Shown here: piece after piece, positions 7,997 through 16,863 of the stretch
Position numbering within the stretch: the first letter of the stretch is position 1
How the letters are laid out: each line of letters opens with the position of its first letter
Assembly: GCA_021202075.1 (NCBI GenBank)
Contig: JAJQDT010000008.1
Coordinates: 1-33,802 of the forward strand
Direction: 5' to 3'
From: Lachnospiraceae bacterium
GTDB taxonomy: Bacteria > Bacillota > Clostridia > Lachnospirales > Lachnospiraceae
Length of the DNA: 33,802 nucleotides
The notes under the pieces: model-generated
What the model saw: the letters and a program-made list of their open reading frames with translations, nothing else
The model's database searches: none
Told to the model about the DNA's origin: nothing
Translations under genes and position numbers: made by a program

Positions 7997-8004
7997 AGCG
8001 CCTC

Positions 8005-10124
<2,120 letters not shown>

Positions 10125-10128
<4 letters not shown>

Positions 10129-10631
10129 CGCTCCGGCCTCCTCACTTTTTCCTTTGTCTTTGTCCGCTCCCTCTCCTTTGCTACACGGTCTTTGGCAATC
10201 TGCAATTTCTTACGGATAGAAGTCTTCTTTGTTTTCTTCATGGACACGCCGGTATATTCCTTAAACGCAGCCGTCATGACATCCACATCTTTGGCCTTAA
10301 AGAAAACCAGATACCGCGGCGGTTCCGTGGACGCATCTTTTTTCAGGCTGTAATCAATGCCATATTTCCGCGCCACACGGTCAAACGATTTGATATTCTT
10401 ATCCGTAACCTCAATATTGGTCAGCTGGCTGCCCTGCTGTGTGAGCTTTTTCAGGCTCTGCTTTCCGTGGCTGACCGTCTCTCTTCTTGCCTTCAGTTTC
10501 TGTTCCGTCTCTTTCTCAATCTCCCCCATCTCCTTAAGCAGTTTCGTCAGAGCCGCTTTTAGTAGATCGGCAGAAATCTTGCCGCCTTTGATTGCGAGGG
10601 AAATCACTTTCTCATTTACTTCTTCATGCAA
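10125..10631 (-). CDS. PcfB-like conjugation protein (DUF3801)
   Basis: 168 aa of the PcfB/DUF3801 (PF12687) type, a small cytosolic protein encoded just before the coupling protein in many Firmicutes conjugative elements. PcfB of pCF10 assists substrate presentation to the coupling protein. Seen: helical N-terminus (VISLAIKGGKISADLLKAAL), a basic central part, a DIDYSLKKD-like core (KYGIDYSLKKD...YLVFFKAKDVDVM), and a lysine/arginine-rich tail. The start is TTG at 10631 behind AAGGTGGAAAG. Its stop overlaps the start of the coupling protein, and it follows RepA by 18 bases, so the three are one transcript. Confidence 0.85.
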
Positions 10632-10649
10632 CTTTCCACCTTCCTTTCG

Positions 10650-11555
10650 TCACTGATCGTCCGTCCCGTACAAATCATGATTCACCAACGCTGTATAATA
10701 GCTGCTGATCGTTCCGGATGCGTTATAGAGTGATGTCAGCAAATACTGCCGGATATTCCGGACGCTTGTGGTATTTTTCTTCATACAGTCCAGCACATAC
10801 CGGATATGCTCGCTGTCCAGCTTCATCATCCTGCTCTTTACGATCTGCAGTGGCTTATCCTCGCCGCCTACCCGGATCACCTTCTTTTTGGAACAGACAG
10901 TTTCCACAATCAGCTCCAACATCTCATTCAGTATCGCCCTGTCATAAGGATAATCCTGTAACAGAGAAGGAAACGCCAACGCATCCATAAAATAATTTCG
11001 ATAGTCTTCGTATTCATCCATCGCATCGTATCCATCCTCCCCGGATAGATTGATAGATTCAGTCTCGCTCATATAAGTATTATTCTTCTCAGTATTATTA
11101 GGCTGTGATTTCCGCAGGTCTGGACTTGTGGTTTTCATCAGTCCAGACTTGTGATTTTCATCAGTCTGGACTTGCGGTTTTAAAAGTACCGCTGAAAAGT
11201 CCTTCACAAAGATCATCATCGGCTTCCCCAGGCCCTGCCGTTTCCGCTCAATCAAGCCATATTTACTGTCCAGCTCAGCAAGGAGCTTCACCGCTTTCTG
11301 GTCTCCGCAGCCCAAATCCCGCTTGATATTTTCCAGGGTGTAGTAGATATAGACCCGTCCCTGCTCATCCATCCATTCATTTTTCACAGACAGTTGCATC
11401 CGGTCTAACATCAGCCCGTATAGGACCTTTGCATCTGTGGACAGAGACGAAAATATCGGCGATGTAAAAAACACCTTGGGAATCCGGTAAAAGGCGAATT
11501 GCTCTGCCTGTCCTCCGTAGAAATATGGGAGTTCCGGCAGAATCGCGGCGCTCAT
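10650..11555 (-). CDS. RepA_N-family replication initiator
   Basis: 301 aa. The N-terminal 110 residues match the RepA N-terminal domain (PF06970): FYRIPKVFFTSPIF, LSTDAKVLYGLMLDRMQLS, GRVYIYYTLENIKRDLGC. A low-complexity linker follows (about 120-155), then a C-terminal helical domain with RMMKLDSEHIRYVLDCM and YLLTSLYN, as in other Clostridia elements. It would start replication of the excised conjugative element. The linker DNA contains three 23-nt direct repeats (11118-11186), as in RepA_N plasmids whose origin is within rep. ATG 11555 overlaps the stop of a possible 9-codon leader. RepA_N replicons on ICEs are established; origin use here is inferred. Confidence 0.88.
   Translation of the reverse strand: MSAAILPELPYFYGGQAEQFAFYRIPKVFFTSPIFSSLSTDAKVLYGLMLDRMQLSVKNEWMDEQGRVYIYYTLENIKRDLGCGDQKAVKLLAELDSKYGLIERKRQGLGKPMMIFVKDFSAVLLKPQVQTDENHKSGLMKTTSPDLRKSQPNNTEKNNTYMSETESINLSGEDGYDAMDEYEDYRNYFMDALAFPSLLQDYPYDRAILNEMLELIVETVCSKKKVIRVGGEDKPLQIVKSRMMKLDSEHIRYVLDCMKKNTTSVRNIRQYLLTSLYNASGTISSYYTALVNHDLYGTDDQ
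11104..11186. repeat. 23-nt direct repeats inside repA (iterons, likely origin)
   Basis: Three tandem copies of 23 bases beginning GTCTGGACTTGTGGTTTTC at 11118-11140, 11141-11163 and 11164-11186 (the last diverges at its end), preceded by a degenerate partial copy around 11104-11117. Because 23 is not a multiple of three, the copies are read in three different frames, so selection is on DNA rather than protein. Confidence 0.7.
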
Positions 11556-11581
11556 GGCCTGCCTCGGCTATTCTTTCCCAT
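11552..11581 (-). CDS. Possible 9-aa leader peptide before repA
   Basis: ATG 11581 is preceded by AGGAGG with eight-base spacing, and the frame ends with TGA overlapping the repA ATG (ATGA). The main ribosome site therefore belongs to this nine-codon frame (MGKNSRGRP), while repA has only a weak GAGG. Translation of repA may depend on re-initiation. Could be chance. Confidence 0.4.
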   Translation of the reverse strand: MGKNSRGRP

Positions 11582-11593
11582 ATCCAACGCCTC

Positions 11594-11713
11594 CTACTTC
11601 CTGCGGTCAAACATTTTTTCCATCTGGCGGTCTGCATCTGCACCCGCTTTTACACAGCAGATCAGAATCCCCGCTACGGCTACGATTGCAATGCCAATCA
11701 CAATCTTGCTCAT
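11594..11713 (-). CDS. Small membrane protein upstream of repA (39 aa)
   Basis: MSKIVIGIAIVAVAGILICC, then VKAGADADRQMEKMFDRRK. Residues 3-20 form one membrane segment followed by a short charged tail facing the other side. ATG 11713 has AGGAGG ten bases upstream. It lies 12 bases before the repA leader, so it is first in the repA-pcfB-virD4 unit. Small single-span proteins are common in this spot in conjugative elements, but no function is known. Confidence 0.65.
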   Translation of the reverse strand: MSKIVIGIAIVAVAGILICCVKAGADADRQMEKMFDRRK

Positions 11714-11800
11714 ACGTTTTTAACCTCCTCACTCGTTTGTTTTTTCTATTTTCTACTCTACAGCTACAGCAGGCAGTCGTTCTCCTGCTGCAGCGACACA

Positions 11801-11837
11801 TAAAAGTGGCAGAGCAGGCAAAACACCTGCCCGCCAC
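11801..11837 (-). terminator. Hairpin with T-run in the leader (terminator or attenuator)
   Basis: GTGGC and GCAGG (minus strand) pair with CCTGC and GCCAC around a short loop, and TTTTAT follows. It lies 88 bases upstream of the first gene of the rep-transfer operon with no gene immediately before it, so attenuation is possible. A second hairpin (CAGCAGG/CCTGCTG) adjoins it at 11765-11793. Confidence 0.5.
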
Positions 11838-12083
11838 ATATTTTTCTCTTGTCATTCAAAGTATTTGAGCGTTTGCCTGTATACCCCAGACCCGTTCCTG
11901 TCCCGTTTCTTCCGCGACGTATTTCTCCTGGTAAGGCGAGCCGAATGCTCACTCAATGCCAGCGTATCTATCTGGGCAGATCATTCAGTTATCAAGGTGC
12001 ATGGGGCAGGATTTTATCCAACCCCTTCACCTATCCCATTGGAGCATGTGCAAAAATCAAGCTCTCGAAAAAATTCCCCAACT

Positions 12084-12135
12084 AAAAAAGCCGCCTGTCA
12101 CCACTGCCGCTTATCGGCAATGACAACAGACGGCT
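12084..12135 (-). terminator. Strong rho-independent terminator after the sigma-like gene
   Basis: A long stem of about 20 bp (outer AGCCG/CGGCT, inner TGCCG/CGGCA) with few mismatches is followed by TTTTTT on the minus strand. It lies 15 bases past the stop of the gene at 12151. Confidence 0.85.
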
Positions 12136-12150
12136 CTGTTCTCTCTTCGC

Positions 12151-12807
12151 TTATTTATTCTGTTTTGCTTTTCCCTTCTTCAAACGCCGGTCTTTAATCC
12201 CGTACTGTCTGCGTACACGGCAAACGCCATTCACGATCAGGTCGGAAACAGCCTGTGGAGAAATCCCAAGCTCCAGCGCAACCTCAATCTGTGGTTCCAT
12301 ATCCAGAAAGCAACGGCTGACAGCCCGCCGCTGGCTTTCCGTCATCATCCCCAGAAGCTCCTGGATATACTCCTGTTCTACAATCCGCTCCAATGGATTC
12401 TGTGCGGAATCCGGTTCTGTCAACCATCCGTCTCCTGTCACATTGTAGGAGATGCTTCGTGCCTGAGCGATTTTCTCCCCATTGAGTGCGATCCGGTCTT
12501 CCCCTTCCAGAAGTAGCCGCACATACCACTGTTCCTTCTCAAAGTAATCAGATGAAATCAGATACTGTGCCCCGATCTGAGACGCATAAGAATACGACTC
12601 ACAATCATGCAGCGCGAATACCGTCACATGTCCGTCTGCCTGATAAAGCACCATCCCATTCTGATAGACAGTGACATCCGTATTCCCATCGACCACCTTG
12701 CTTGCAACAACCGGAACCCCGGATTCTCTAAGCCCCTTGGGTGTAGGCACACGTTCCCCGGTTTCGTTTTCCACCACCATCCTCCTGAGTTCTTCTAAAG
12801 TCAGCAT
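12151..12807 (-). CDS. Sigma-factor region-4-like regulatory protein of the ICE
   Basis: 218 aa. The C-terminal 70 residues look like sigma-70 region 4 or a related helix-turn-helix (MTESQRRAVSRCFLDMEPQIEVALELG, then ISPQAVSDLIVNGVCRVRR). The N-terminal 130 residues are a beta-rich domain (DVTVYQNGMVLYQADGHVTVFALHDC, RSISYNVTGDGWL) that could sense a signal. No region 2 is present, so it is not a complete sigma factor. ATG 12807 has AAGGTGG five bases upstream, which is better than any earlier start in the open frame. It stands alone between two strong terminators. A role in timing transfer or replication gene expression is inferred from the fold only. Confidence 0.75.
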   Translation of the reverse strand: MLTLEELRRMVVENETGERVPTPKGLRESGVPVVASKVVDGNTDVTVYQNGMVLYQADGHVTVFALHDCESYSYASQIGAQYLISSDYFEKEQWYVRLLLEGEDRIALNGEKIAQARSISYNVTGDGWLTEPDSAQNPLERIVEQEYIQELLGMMTESQRRAVSRCFLDMEPQIEVALELGISPQAVSDLIVNGVCRVRRQYGIKDRRLKKGKAKQNK

Positions 12808-12862
12808 AGCTGCCACCTTTCTGCCTTGCGGCAAAACGGGCGGCAGCACTGTAGTCGGAAAC

Positions 12863-12935
12863 AAAAAAGCGGCGGCAATCAGCCCCGGACCGACCCGTTT
12901 TTTTTAACGGGAGTCCGTGACCCCATGCCGCCGCT
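12863..12935 (-). terminator. Long structured terminator with nested hairpin
   Basis: A perfect 10-bp outer stem (AGCGGCGGCA with TGCCGCCGCT, plus-strand arms 12868-12877 and 12926-12935) encloses an inner stem-loop (CGGAC/GTCCG then CCCGTT/AACGGG, A-rich loop). TTTTTT follows. It separates the 41-aa gene from the sigma-like gene. The length and nesting exceed a normal terminator, so a regulatory RNA role is possible. Confidence 0.75.
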
Positions 12936-12949
12936 TTGGTATGCCAGCC

Positions 12950-13075
12950 TTATTCCATTTCTTCAGCAGAACGATCAGGTTCTCTTTCCGCATTCGATTT
13001 CTTCAGAAGCTCAGAAAAGTCGCCCATTGCATCATAGGGAATCTCCTGCCGATAGAAATCATTACCCTGACCCAT
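12950..13075 (-). CDS. Small hypothetical protein (41 aa)
   Basis: MGQGNDFYRQEIPYDAMGDF, then SELLKKSNAEREPDRSAEEME. ATG 13075 is preceded by GGAGGTGGTGTGAGCG. It is soluble, acidic toward the end, without motifs. A strong terminator follows its stop and two large palindromes lie upstream, so it may be a short separate unit. Unrecognised. Confidence 0.6.
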   Translation of the reverse strand: MGQGNDFYRQEIPYDAMGDFSELLKKSNAEREPDRSAEEME

Positions 13076-13143
13076 CGCTCACACCACCTCCAACTGGCTA
13101 ACATTCTACCAGAGGAGGCTTCTCATTTCCTCAACACATACAG

Positions 13144-13179
13144 GGAACCTGCCAGGTTCATTCCACATTTATGTGGAAT
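13144..13179. promoter_or_regulatory. Pair of short palindromes, possible operators
   Basis: GAACCT-GCC-AGGTTC at 13144-13158 is followed directly by ATTCCACA-TTTA-TGTGGAAT at 13160-13179. Both are perfect and lie about 70-105 bases upstream of the 41-aa gene. They look like regulator binding sites; the binding protein is unknown. Confidence 0.5.
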
Positions 13180-13214
13180 TTTCCGTTCCTGCAATTTCCC
13201 ACTTTCTCAGCCAG

Positions 13215-13292
13215 TCAAATATCCATGCAAGCATCGGGGTATTTGACCCTCGCGGCAGTCGCCAAATATCCGTGCAAGCACGGCTACTTGGC
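13215..13292. repeat. Two 32-bp imperfect palindromes with common core
   Basis: Copy 1 (13215-13246) is bounded by TCAAATA and TATTTGA; copy 2 (13261-13292) by GCCAAATA and TACTTGGC. Both have the centre ATCC-[AG]TGCAAGCA, giving a TGC-AA-GCA dyad. Centres are 46 bases apart. The core recurs at 13737-13796. Operator, rep-binding or transfer-origin roles are all possible. Confidence 0.6.
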
Positions 13293-13310
13293 TCGTTGCT
13301 TCGCGGGAAT

Positions 13311-13352
13311 AAAAAAACAGCAGCACTCCGCTAATCTGCGAAATTACTGCTG
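13311..13352 (-). terminator. Terminator overlapping the end of the XRE gene
   Basis: CAGCAG/CTGCTG outer stem (13318-13323 and 13347-13352) and CGC/GCG inner pairing, with seven T on the minus strand after it. The upstream arm is formed by the last codons and stop of the XRE gene. Confidence 0.7.
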
Positions 13353-13727
13353 TCCCTGTGTCTCCAGCAACCGGCTGATCAATGGCACCATCATATCATA
13401 CACCAGCTTCTGGTTTGCCTGATTGAGCCGCCGCATCAGCGCCGATGCCGACTCAGCCAAATACATTTCCGTGTTTTTATAAAACCGCTCCGGGCAGAAC
13501 ATATCCGGTGTAACGTGGAGTTCATCGCATAAACGGAATAGTGTATCAATCCTCATTGCAGACGCGCCCGTTTCAATTCTGGAAATCGTATTCCCGGCCA
13601 CACCCATTTTCTCCGCAAGCTGTTCCTGCGTCAGGTTTGCTTCTGTCCGGATTTCCATGACCCGGTTGCCCGTCTCATATAGGTCGCGGTTATTCTCACA
13701 CGCCTCCTCTGCCTTCTTCTTTTTCAA
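13344..13727 (-). CDS. XRE-family helix-turn-helix regulator of the ICE
   Basis: 127 aa from TTG 13727 (146 aa if started at 13784). A Cro/CI-type helix-turn-helix is clear: MEIRTEANLTQEQLAEKMGV, AGNTISRIETG, then RIDTLFRLCDELHVTPDMF. A C-terminal helical tail of about 45 residues (SASALMRRLNQANQKLVYDM) may dimerise. TTG 13727 has GGGGGA eight bases upstream; the frame is open to ATG 13784, but that start lies within a palindrome carrying a -10-like TATGAT, so the promoter is probably there and the later start is favoured. The gene likely represses itself through that palindrome and may control the ICE operons to its left. Confidence 0.85.
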   Translation of the reverse strand: MKKKKAEEACENNRDLYETGNRVMEIRTEANLTQEQLAEKMGVAGNTISRIETGASAMRIDTLFRLCDELHVTPDMFCPERFYKNTEMYLAESASALMRRLNQANQKLVYDMMVPLISRLLETQGQQ

Positions 13728-13736
13728 CCCACAAAT

Positions 13737-13796
13737 CCCCCGTTGCTGCATGATACCGTGCTTGCGCGGCACAGGCATTATCATACAACACGGGGG
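13737..13796. promoter_or_regulatory. 60-bp imperfect palindrome over the XRE promoter
   Basis: Arms CCCCCGTTGCTGCATGATA (from 13737) and TATCATACAACACGGGGG (to 13796) surround the core CCGTGCTTGCGCGG. A minus-strand TATGAT lies in it (13785-13780), with a weak CTGATA 18 bases upstream. The core is shared with the palindromes at 13215-13292. Probably an operator for the XRE protein. Confidence 0.55.
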
Positions 13797-13926
13797 ATTG
13801 CACTATCAGTTGTATCACCATGTTATTTTGCGTGATATGAAAATTCGTGTGTTACACGGCGTGACTTTCCGTAAATACCAGGTGTGACATTCCCTGCTGC
13901 CTTCTGTCTCACCGTCGCATGAAGCG

Positions 13927-15297
13927 TTATTTCTGCCCCAGGCGCTCCAATAATTTGCTGTAATCGTCAGCTGAAAGGATTGCCCGTGCGGATTCCATCT
14001 CCCTTTTCGCCATTCCAGAGGAACCGTTCGCAAATAATGCATGAAGATTCCAGTACCAGAAATCAGCGTTATTCTGTTCAACGGCCAGCGCCATCACCGA
14101 ATACTGATACAGTTCACTGTGATTATCCGTTCTGTCAATCAGCCCCAACAGCTCATTCATAATCGAGATGTACTTCATATGATACTGTGTCTCAAAAGGA
14201 ATCAGCCAGGTTTCCGCTGTCGCGGAGGAGAAGAGACTTCCCCGGTAAAGCGCAACGGCCTTTTTCAGCAATTCGATCTTGGAATCTACACCAGATACAT
14301 TCTCTGCAGCCACACAGTATTCATCAAACTGCATACAGTCCGTTGTGATATTCAGGCTGCTGTTCAACTGATAGCCATTCGTCGTTGTCTCAATCAGATG
14401 CCCTTCATCCAGCAAAATCTCTGTATTCTGGCGCAGGCGGTAAAGCAAGGAGCGGATGTTATTCACAGCACTATCCGATTCCTCCTCTGGCCAGATCGAA
14501 TCTACAAGTTCTCTGGAGGACATAGACCTGTGCCGGTTTAGCAACAGGTATACGAGCACTCGGCACCCCTTCGGCGACTTCAGATCGTCTTCTTTCATCT
14601 TCCCCTTATAGGTGTAAATCTCCAGATTTCCAAATAATTTGATCAGGACATCATTATGTGCCAGCAGCTGTTCCGGAGGAACCATGATGTTCGACCTCTC
14701 CATCAATTTCCGCTCATTCACTTCAGCCACAACCACATAGCTGATCATCTTCAGGAACTCCGCTTGCTCCTTATACCGTTTCGGGTTTTTTACCGCAACA
14801 AAACCGATAGAACGCTTCATATAGGGAGCGCCGATCACCGCACCTACTTCTAAACGCTTATAGCTTTCATACTCTTCCGGATATGTATTCCTGATCTGTT
14901 CAATGTCTGGCACTATAATTACATCATTACTCTTTAACACATCCACCCAGCGCGGGAACCCCTCCGCAAACTCAATTTCACGAAAAAGCTCTGTTGTACG
15001 GTCATTCTCCACAGGTGTATACCACCAATACGGTGTGAATACGCCCAAATCCATGTCCACGTCCAGTATTCCGCACCACTCCGCCTGATAAAATTCACAT
15101 CCGGCTTGCAGAGCACCCAGCGCGATTTCATTCGGATCGCCGCTTCCATGAAGCTCATGCTCCAGTCGTGTCAGCTCATGCAGAAAATCCAGGGCATATT
15201 GTACGTCCTCTTCCGGCGGCTCCGGCTCAGCAATAATCTGTTCGTCTGGCACAGGGGAATTCTTCTGGCCAAACCATCTTTTAAAGATTTTCAGCAT
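13927..15297 (-). CDS. GAF-domain and SARP/BTAD-type transcriptional activator
   Basis: 456 aa. Residues about 45-200 form a GAF-like sensor (LTRLEHELHGSGDPNEIALGA, GVFTPYWWYTP, RLEVGAVIGAPYMKRSIGFVAV). Residues about 240-325 are a winged helix of the OmpR/SARP type (SPKGCRVLVYLLLNRHRSMS, SRELVDSIWPEEE, NNIRSLLYRLRQ). Residues about 330-456 are a bacterial transcriptional activation domain with TPR-like helices. ATG 15297 behind GGGAGGGAATAGAG is chosen over the open frame to 15348, which crosses a terminator. This combination is common among Lachnospiraceae regulators near cell-surface loci. It lies between the ICE and the polysaccharide operon, so control of the glycan genes is plausible; no binding site can be shown. 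Confidence 0.85.
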   Translation of the reverse strand: MLKIFKRWFGQKNSPVPDEQIIAEPEPPEEDVQYALDFLHELTRLEHELHGSGDPNEIALGALQAGCEFYQAEWCGILDVDMDLGVFTPYWWYTPVENDRTTELFREIEFAEGFPRWVDVLKSNDVIIVPDIEQIRNTYPEEYESYKRLEVGAVIGAPYMKRSIGFVAVKNPKRYKEQAEFLKMISYVVVAEVNERKLMERSNIMVPPEQLLAHNDVLIKLFGNLEIYTYKGKMKEDDLKSPKGCRVLVYLLLNRHRSMSSRELVDSIWPEEESDSAVNNIRSLLYRLRQNTEILLDEGHLIETTTNGYQLNSSLNITTDCMQFDEYCVAAENVSGVDSKIELLKKAVALYRGSLFSSATAETWLIPFETQYHMKYISIMNELLGLIDRTDNHSELYQYSVMALAVEQNNADFWYWNLHALFANGSSGMAKREMESARAILSADDYSKLLERLGQK

Positions 15298-15315
15298 CTC
15301 TATTCCCTCCCATAA

Positions 15316-15371
15316 TAAAAAACAAAATACCGCATAGCTATCCGGCATTTTACCTGACAGCCATACGGCAA
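15316..15371 (-). terminator. Terminator between XRE and SARP-type genes
   Basis: A stem of about 18 bp with scattered mismatches (TGCCGTAT...ATGCGGTA on the minus strand) is followed by ATTTTGTTTTTTATT. It ends the XRE transcript about 20 bases before the SARP-type start codon, so the activator needs read-through or a promoter close by. Confidence 0.7.
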
Positions 15372-15447
15372 TACTTCCTTTTCTTCATGGCTGTCCGGAC
15401 ATCATCGGCAAAGCCATCGACTATCATATGATCTGCTTTAAAAGCAA

Positions 15448-15816
15448 TTACTCCAGCCTTTTGCGAATACTCTGGTCGTAATTCAACAATCCCTGCAGGA
15501 AATGTTCTACCAGGGTCAGCATCTCTGCCGAACACTGTAAAAGAAGTTTACCGATGGAATTGTTGATTTTTATACTTGGATCAGAAGAAGGACTGTCCAT
15601 CAAAAAATAGTCTACGCCCCGCCCGGTTTGTACACCAATCTTATACAACAATGGTAGCGATATTCTCGTATTTCCATTTTCACACCGACTGAGATACGAG
15701 GTGGAGATGTTACAGCGGCCACTTAATTCTTCCTGCGTCATGTTGCTCTCTTTGCGAGCCTGCTGGATTCGCTTCCCCAACTGCTCATAGTCGATTTCTG
15801 GCTCCTGCTGCATCAC
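15448..15816 (-). CDS. XRE-family helix-turn-helix regulator
   Basis: 122 aa. Helix-turn-helix at about 9-65: DYEQLGKRIQQARKESNMTQ, EELSGRCNISTSYLSRCENG, ISLPLLYKIGVQTGRGVDYF. The C-terminal 50 residues are helical without a sensor motif. GTG 15816 has GGAGG six bases upstream; ATG 15813 in the same frame is an equal alternative. A promoter about 150 bases upstream (15968-15997) gives a long leader. It sits upstream of the SARP-type activator but a terminator separates them. Likely a repressor in the regulatory block; target unknown. Confidence 0.85.
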   Translation of the reverse strand: MMQQEPEIDYEQLGKRIQQARKESNMTQEELSGRCNISTSYLSRCENGNTRISLPLLYKIGVQTGRGVDYFLMDSPSSDPSIKINNSIGKLLLQCSAEMLTLVEHFLQGLLNYDQSIRKRLE

Positions 15817-15967
15817 ACATCACCTCCAATTCCTTCATCTATACCAAGATTATATACCTGGTTGTTCATGATGAGAATTATCCAGCCGTTCATGTGCGTG
15901 CATATAAGTTCATGTTTCCGGAAAAAAATTTGCACTGTTACTTCGGTTCTGTAAGTAATAGTCCCTG

Positions 15968-15997
15968 TTCATAATGTCATCCGCCCTTCCGCTTCAA
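15968..15997 (-). promoter_or_regulatory. Probable promoter of the XRE gene
   Basis: Minus-strand TTGAAG (15997-15992) and TATGAA (15973-15968) with an 18-base spacer. It lies between the HTH gene at 16028 and the XRE gene. Confidence 0.5.
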
Positions 15998-16027
15998 CTC
16001 ATTTCAATCTATATGAAGCGTACAAAA

Positions 16028-16681
16028 TCATACCACACCTAATCTGAGAAATACAGGATAAAGATAGGATGCGCCAAATACCCCCAATTTCTTCGGGCCG
16101 GTAATCTCTCCACCCCTCGCCCTCTCATATGCCATCTTAACAGACGCTATCGTAATCGTCTTTTCCTTCCGGTCAACCTTGATCTCTCCACCATTTACCG
16201 AATATTTAAACTTAAGCCCCTTTGCCGTGTGGAATGGATATGCCTGAAAAAGCAGAATGGCTGACCAAAGCTGCTCAAAGCTCGGCTGAGCCGCCAGCTT
16301 CTCCACCGCTGCATTCCGTTCCCGGAATTTCCTGACCCGATCCGCATTGGCGGATACCTCCACCGCATTATACGGCAGTTTCGTGTAAGGCAGATAAGAG
16401 TTCACAGATGCCCTGGATAAGTTCATCTGCTGCATAATCTCCTGCACAGAACAGCCCCTGCACCGGAGCTTAAGGACATCATCCGCTATTGTAGATTCAT
16501 AAGCCCCCGCCGTGATGAGAAGTTTCCGCACTTTAATCGGATTCAGATCAAGTTCATCAGCAACAGCAGCAAGGGAAGTGCCTGCACCGTTACTTCCATC
16601 CGTATATATACTCACGACAGCATCCATCAAATCCTGTAAAATTTGCTTTGGGTCATAATTGGGTTTCTTTTTGGGATTCAT
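16028..16681 (-). CDS. Helix-turn-helix DNA-binding protein (217 aa), unnamed
   Basis: Starts MNPKKKPNYDPKQILQDLMD at ATG 16681 behind GAGGTG. Two helix-turn-helix-like parts are visible: TSLAAVADELDLNPIKVRKLLITAG (about 38-62) and CSVQEIMQQMNLSRASVNSYLPYTKLPYN (about 80-108). The C-terminal half (about 140-217) is a small alpha/beta region ending in VFLRLGVV. Proteins of this layout are common in gut Clostridia but carry no established name or target. It has its own consensus promoter (16734-16762) and seems to be a separate unit between the glycan operon and the regulators. Confidence 0.75.
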   Translation of the reverse strand: MNPKKKPNYDPKQILQDLMDAVVSIYTDGSNGAGTSLAAVADELDLNPIKVRKLLITAGAYESTIADDVLKLRCRGCSVQEIMQQMNLSRASVNSYLPYTKLPYNAVEVSANADRVRKFRERNAAVEKLAAQPSFEQLWSAILLFQAYPFHTAKGLKFKYSVNGGEIKVDRKEKTITIASVKMAYERARGGEITGPKKLGVFGASYLYPVFLRLGVV

Positions 16682-16733
16682 ATTCAGCACCTCTTGTCAT
16701 GAAGTAAATAAGTAGCATATTTTCATTCACAAA

Positions 16734-16762
16734 ATCATACCGCCTTTTTCAAACCATGTCAA
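16734..16762 (-). promoter_or_regulatory. Consensus sigma-A promoter of the HTH gene
   Basis: TTGACA (16762-16757) and TATGAT (16739-16734) with exactly 17 bases between, 53 bases upstream of the ATG at 16681. One of the best promoters in the window. Related words (AATCTATAT and AAAATCATACC) appear again downstream of the gene at 16003-16039. Confidence 0.75.
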
Positions 16763-16821
16763 TCTATATAAGTCGAGAAAAAATAAAGACATGCAAGTGC
16801 CCATCTCTATTTTTATCATAT

Positions 16822-16844
16822 AAAAATTTACTGTTCACAAACAG
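16822..16844 (-). terminator. Weak terminator at the end of the polysaccharide operon
   Basis: A 5-bp stem CTGTT-TGTG-AACAG is followed by TAAATTTTTAT on the minus strand, 20 bases past the stop of the 71-aa gene. Short stem, so only tentative. Confidence 0.4.
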
Positions 16845-16863
16845 CTACGTTTTTCGCCGACAG

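Larger units (their letters stand above)
11714..12150. other. Leader/intergenic region upstream of the rep-transfer operon
   Basis: 437 bases with no supported gene. On the minus strand it contains, in order, the terminator of the upstream sigma-like gene (12084-12135), a stretch with a possible weak promoter (TTGATA near 11995, TAGATA near 11970), then two hairpins near 11765-11837. A 62-codon frame across it lacks a ribosome site and family likeness. Confidence 0.5.

Noticed and set aside
11764..11952. A 62-codon minus-strand frame in the ICE leader region
   Set aside because: No ribosome site, and it runs through two hairpins; more likely untranslated leader.
13215..13292. Two repeats read as a CRISPR array
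   Set aside because: Only two copies, both palindromic over their entire length, spacer of 14 bases, and no cas genes.
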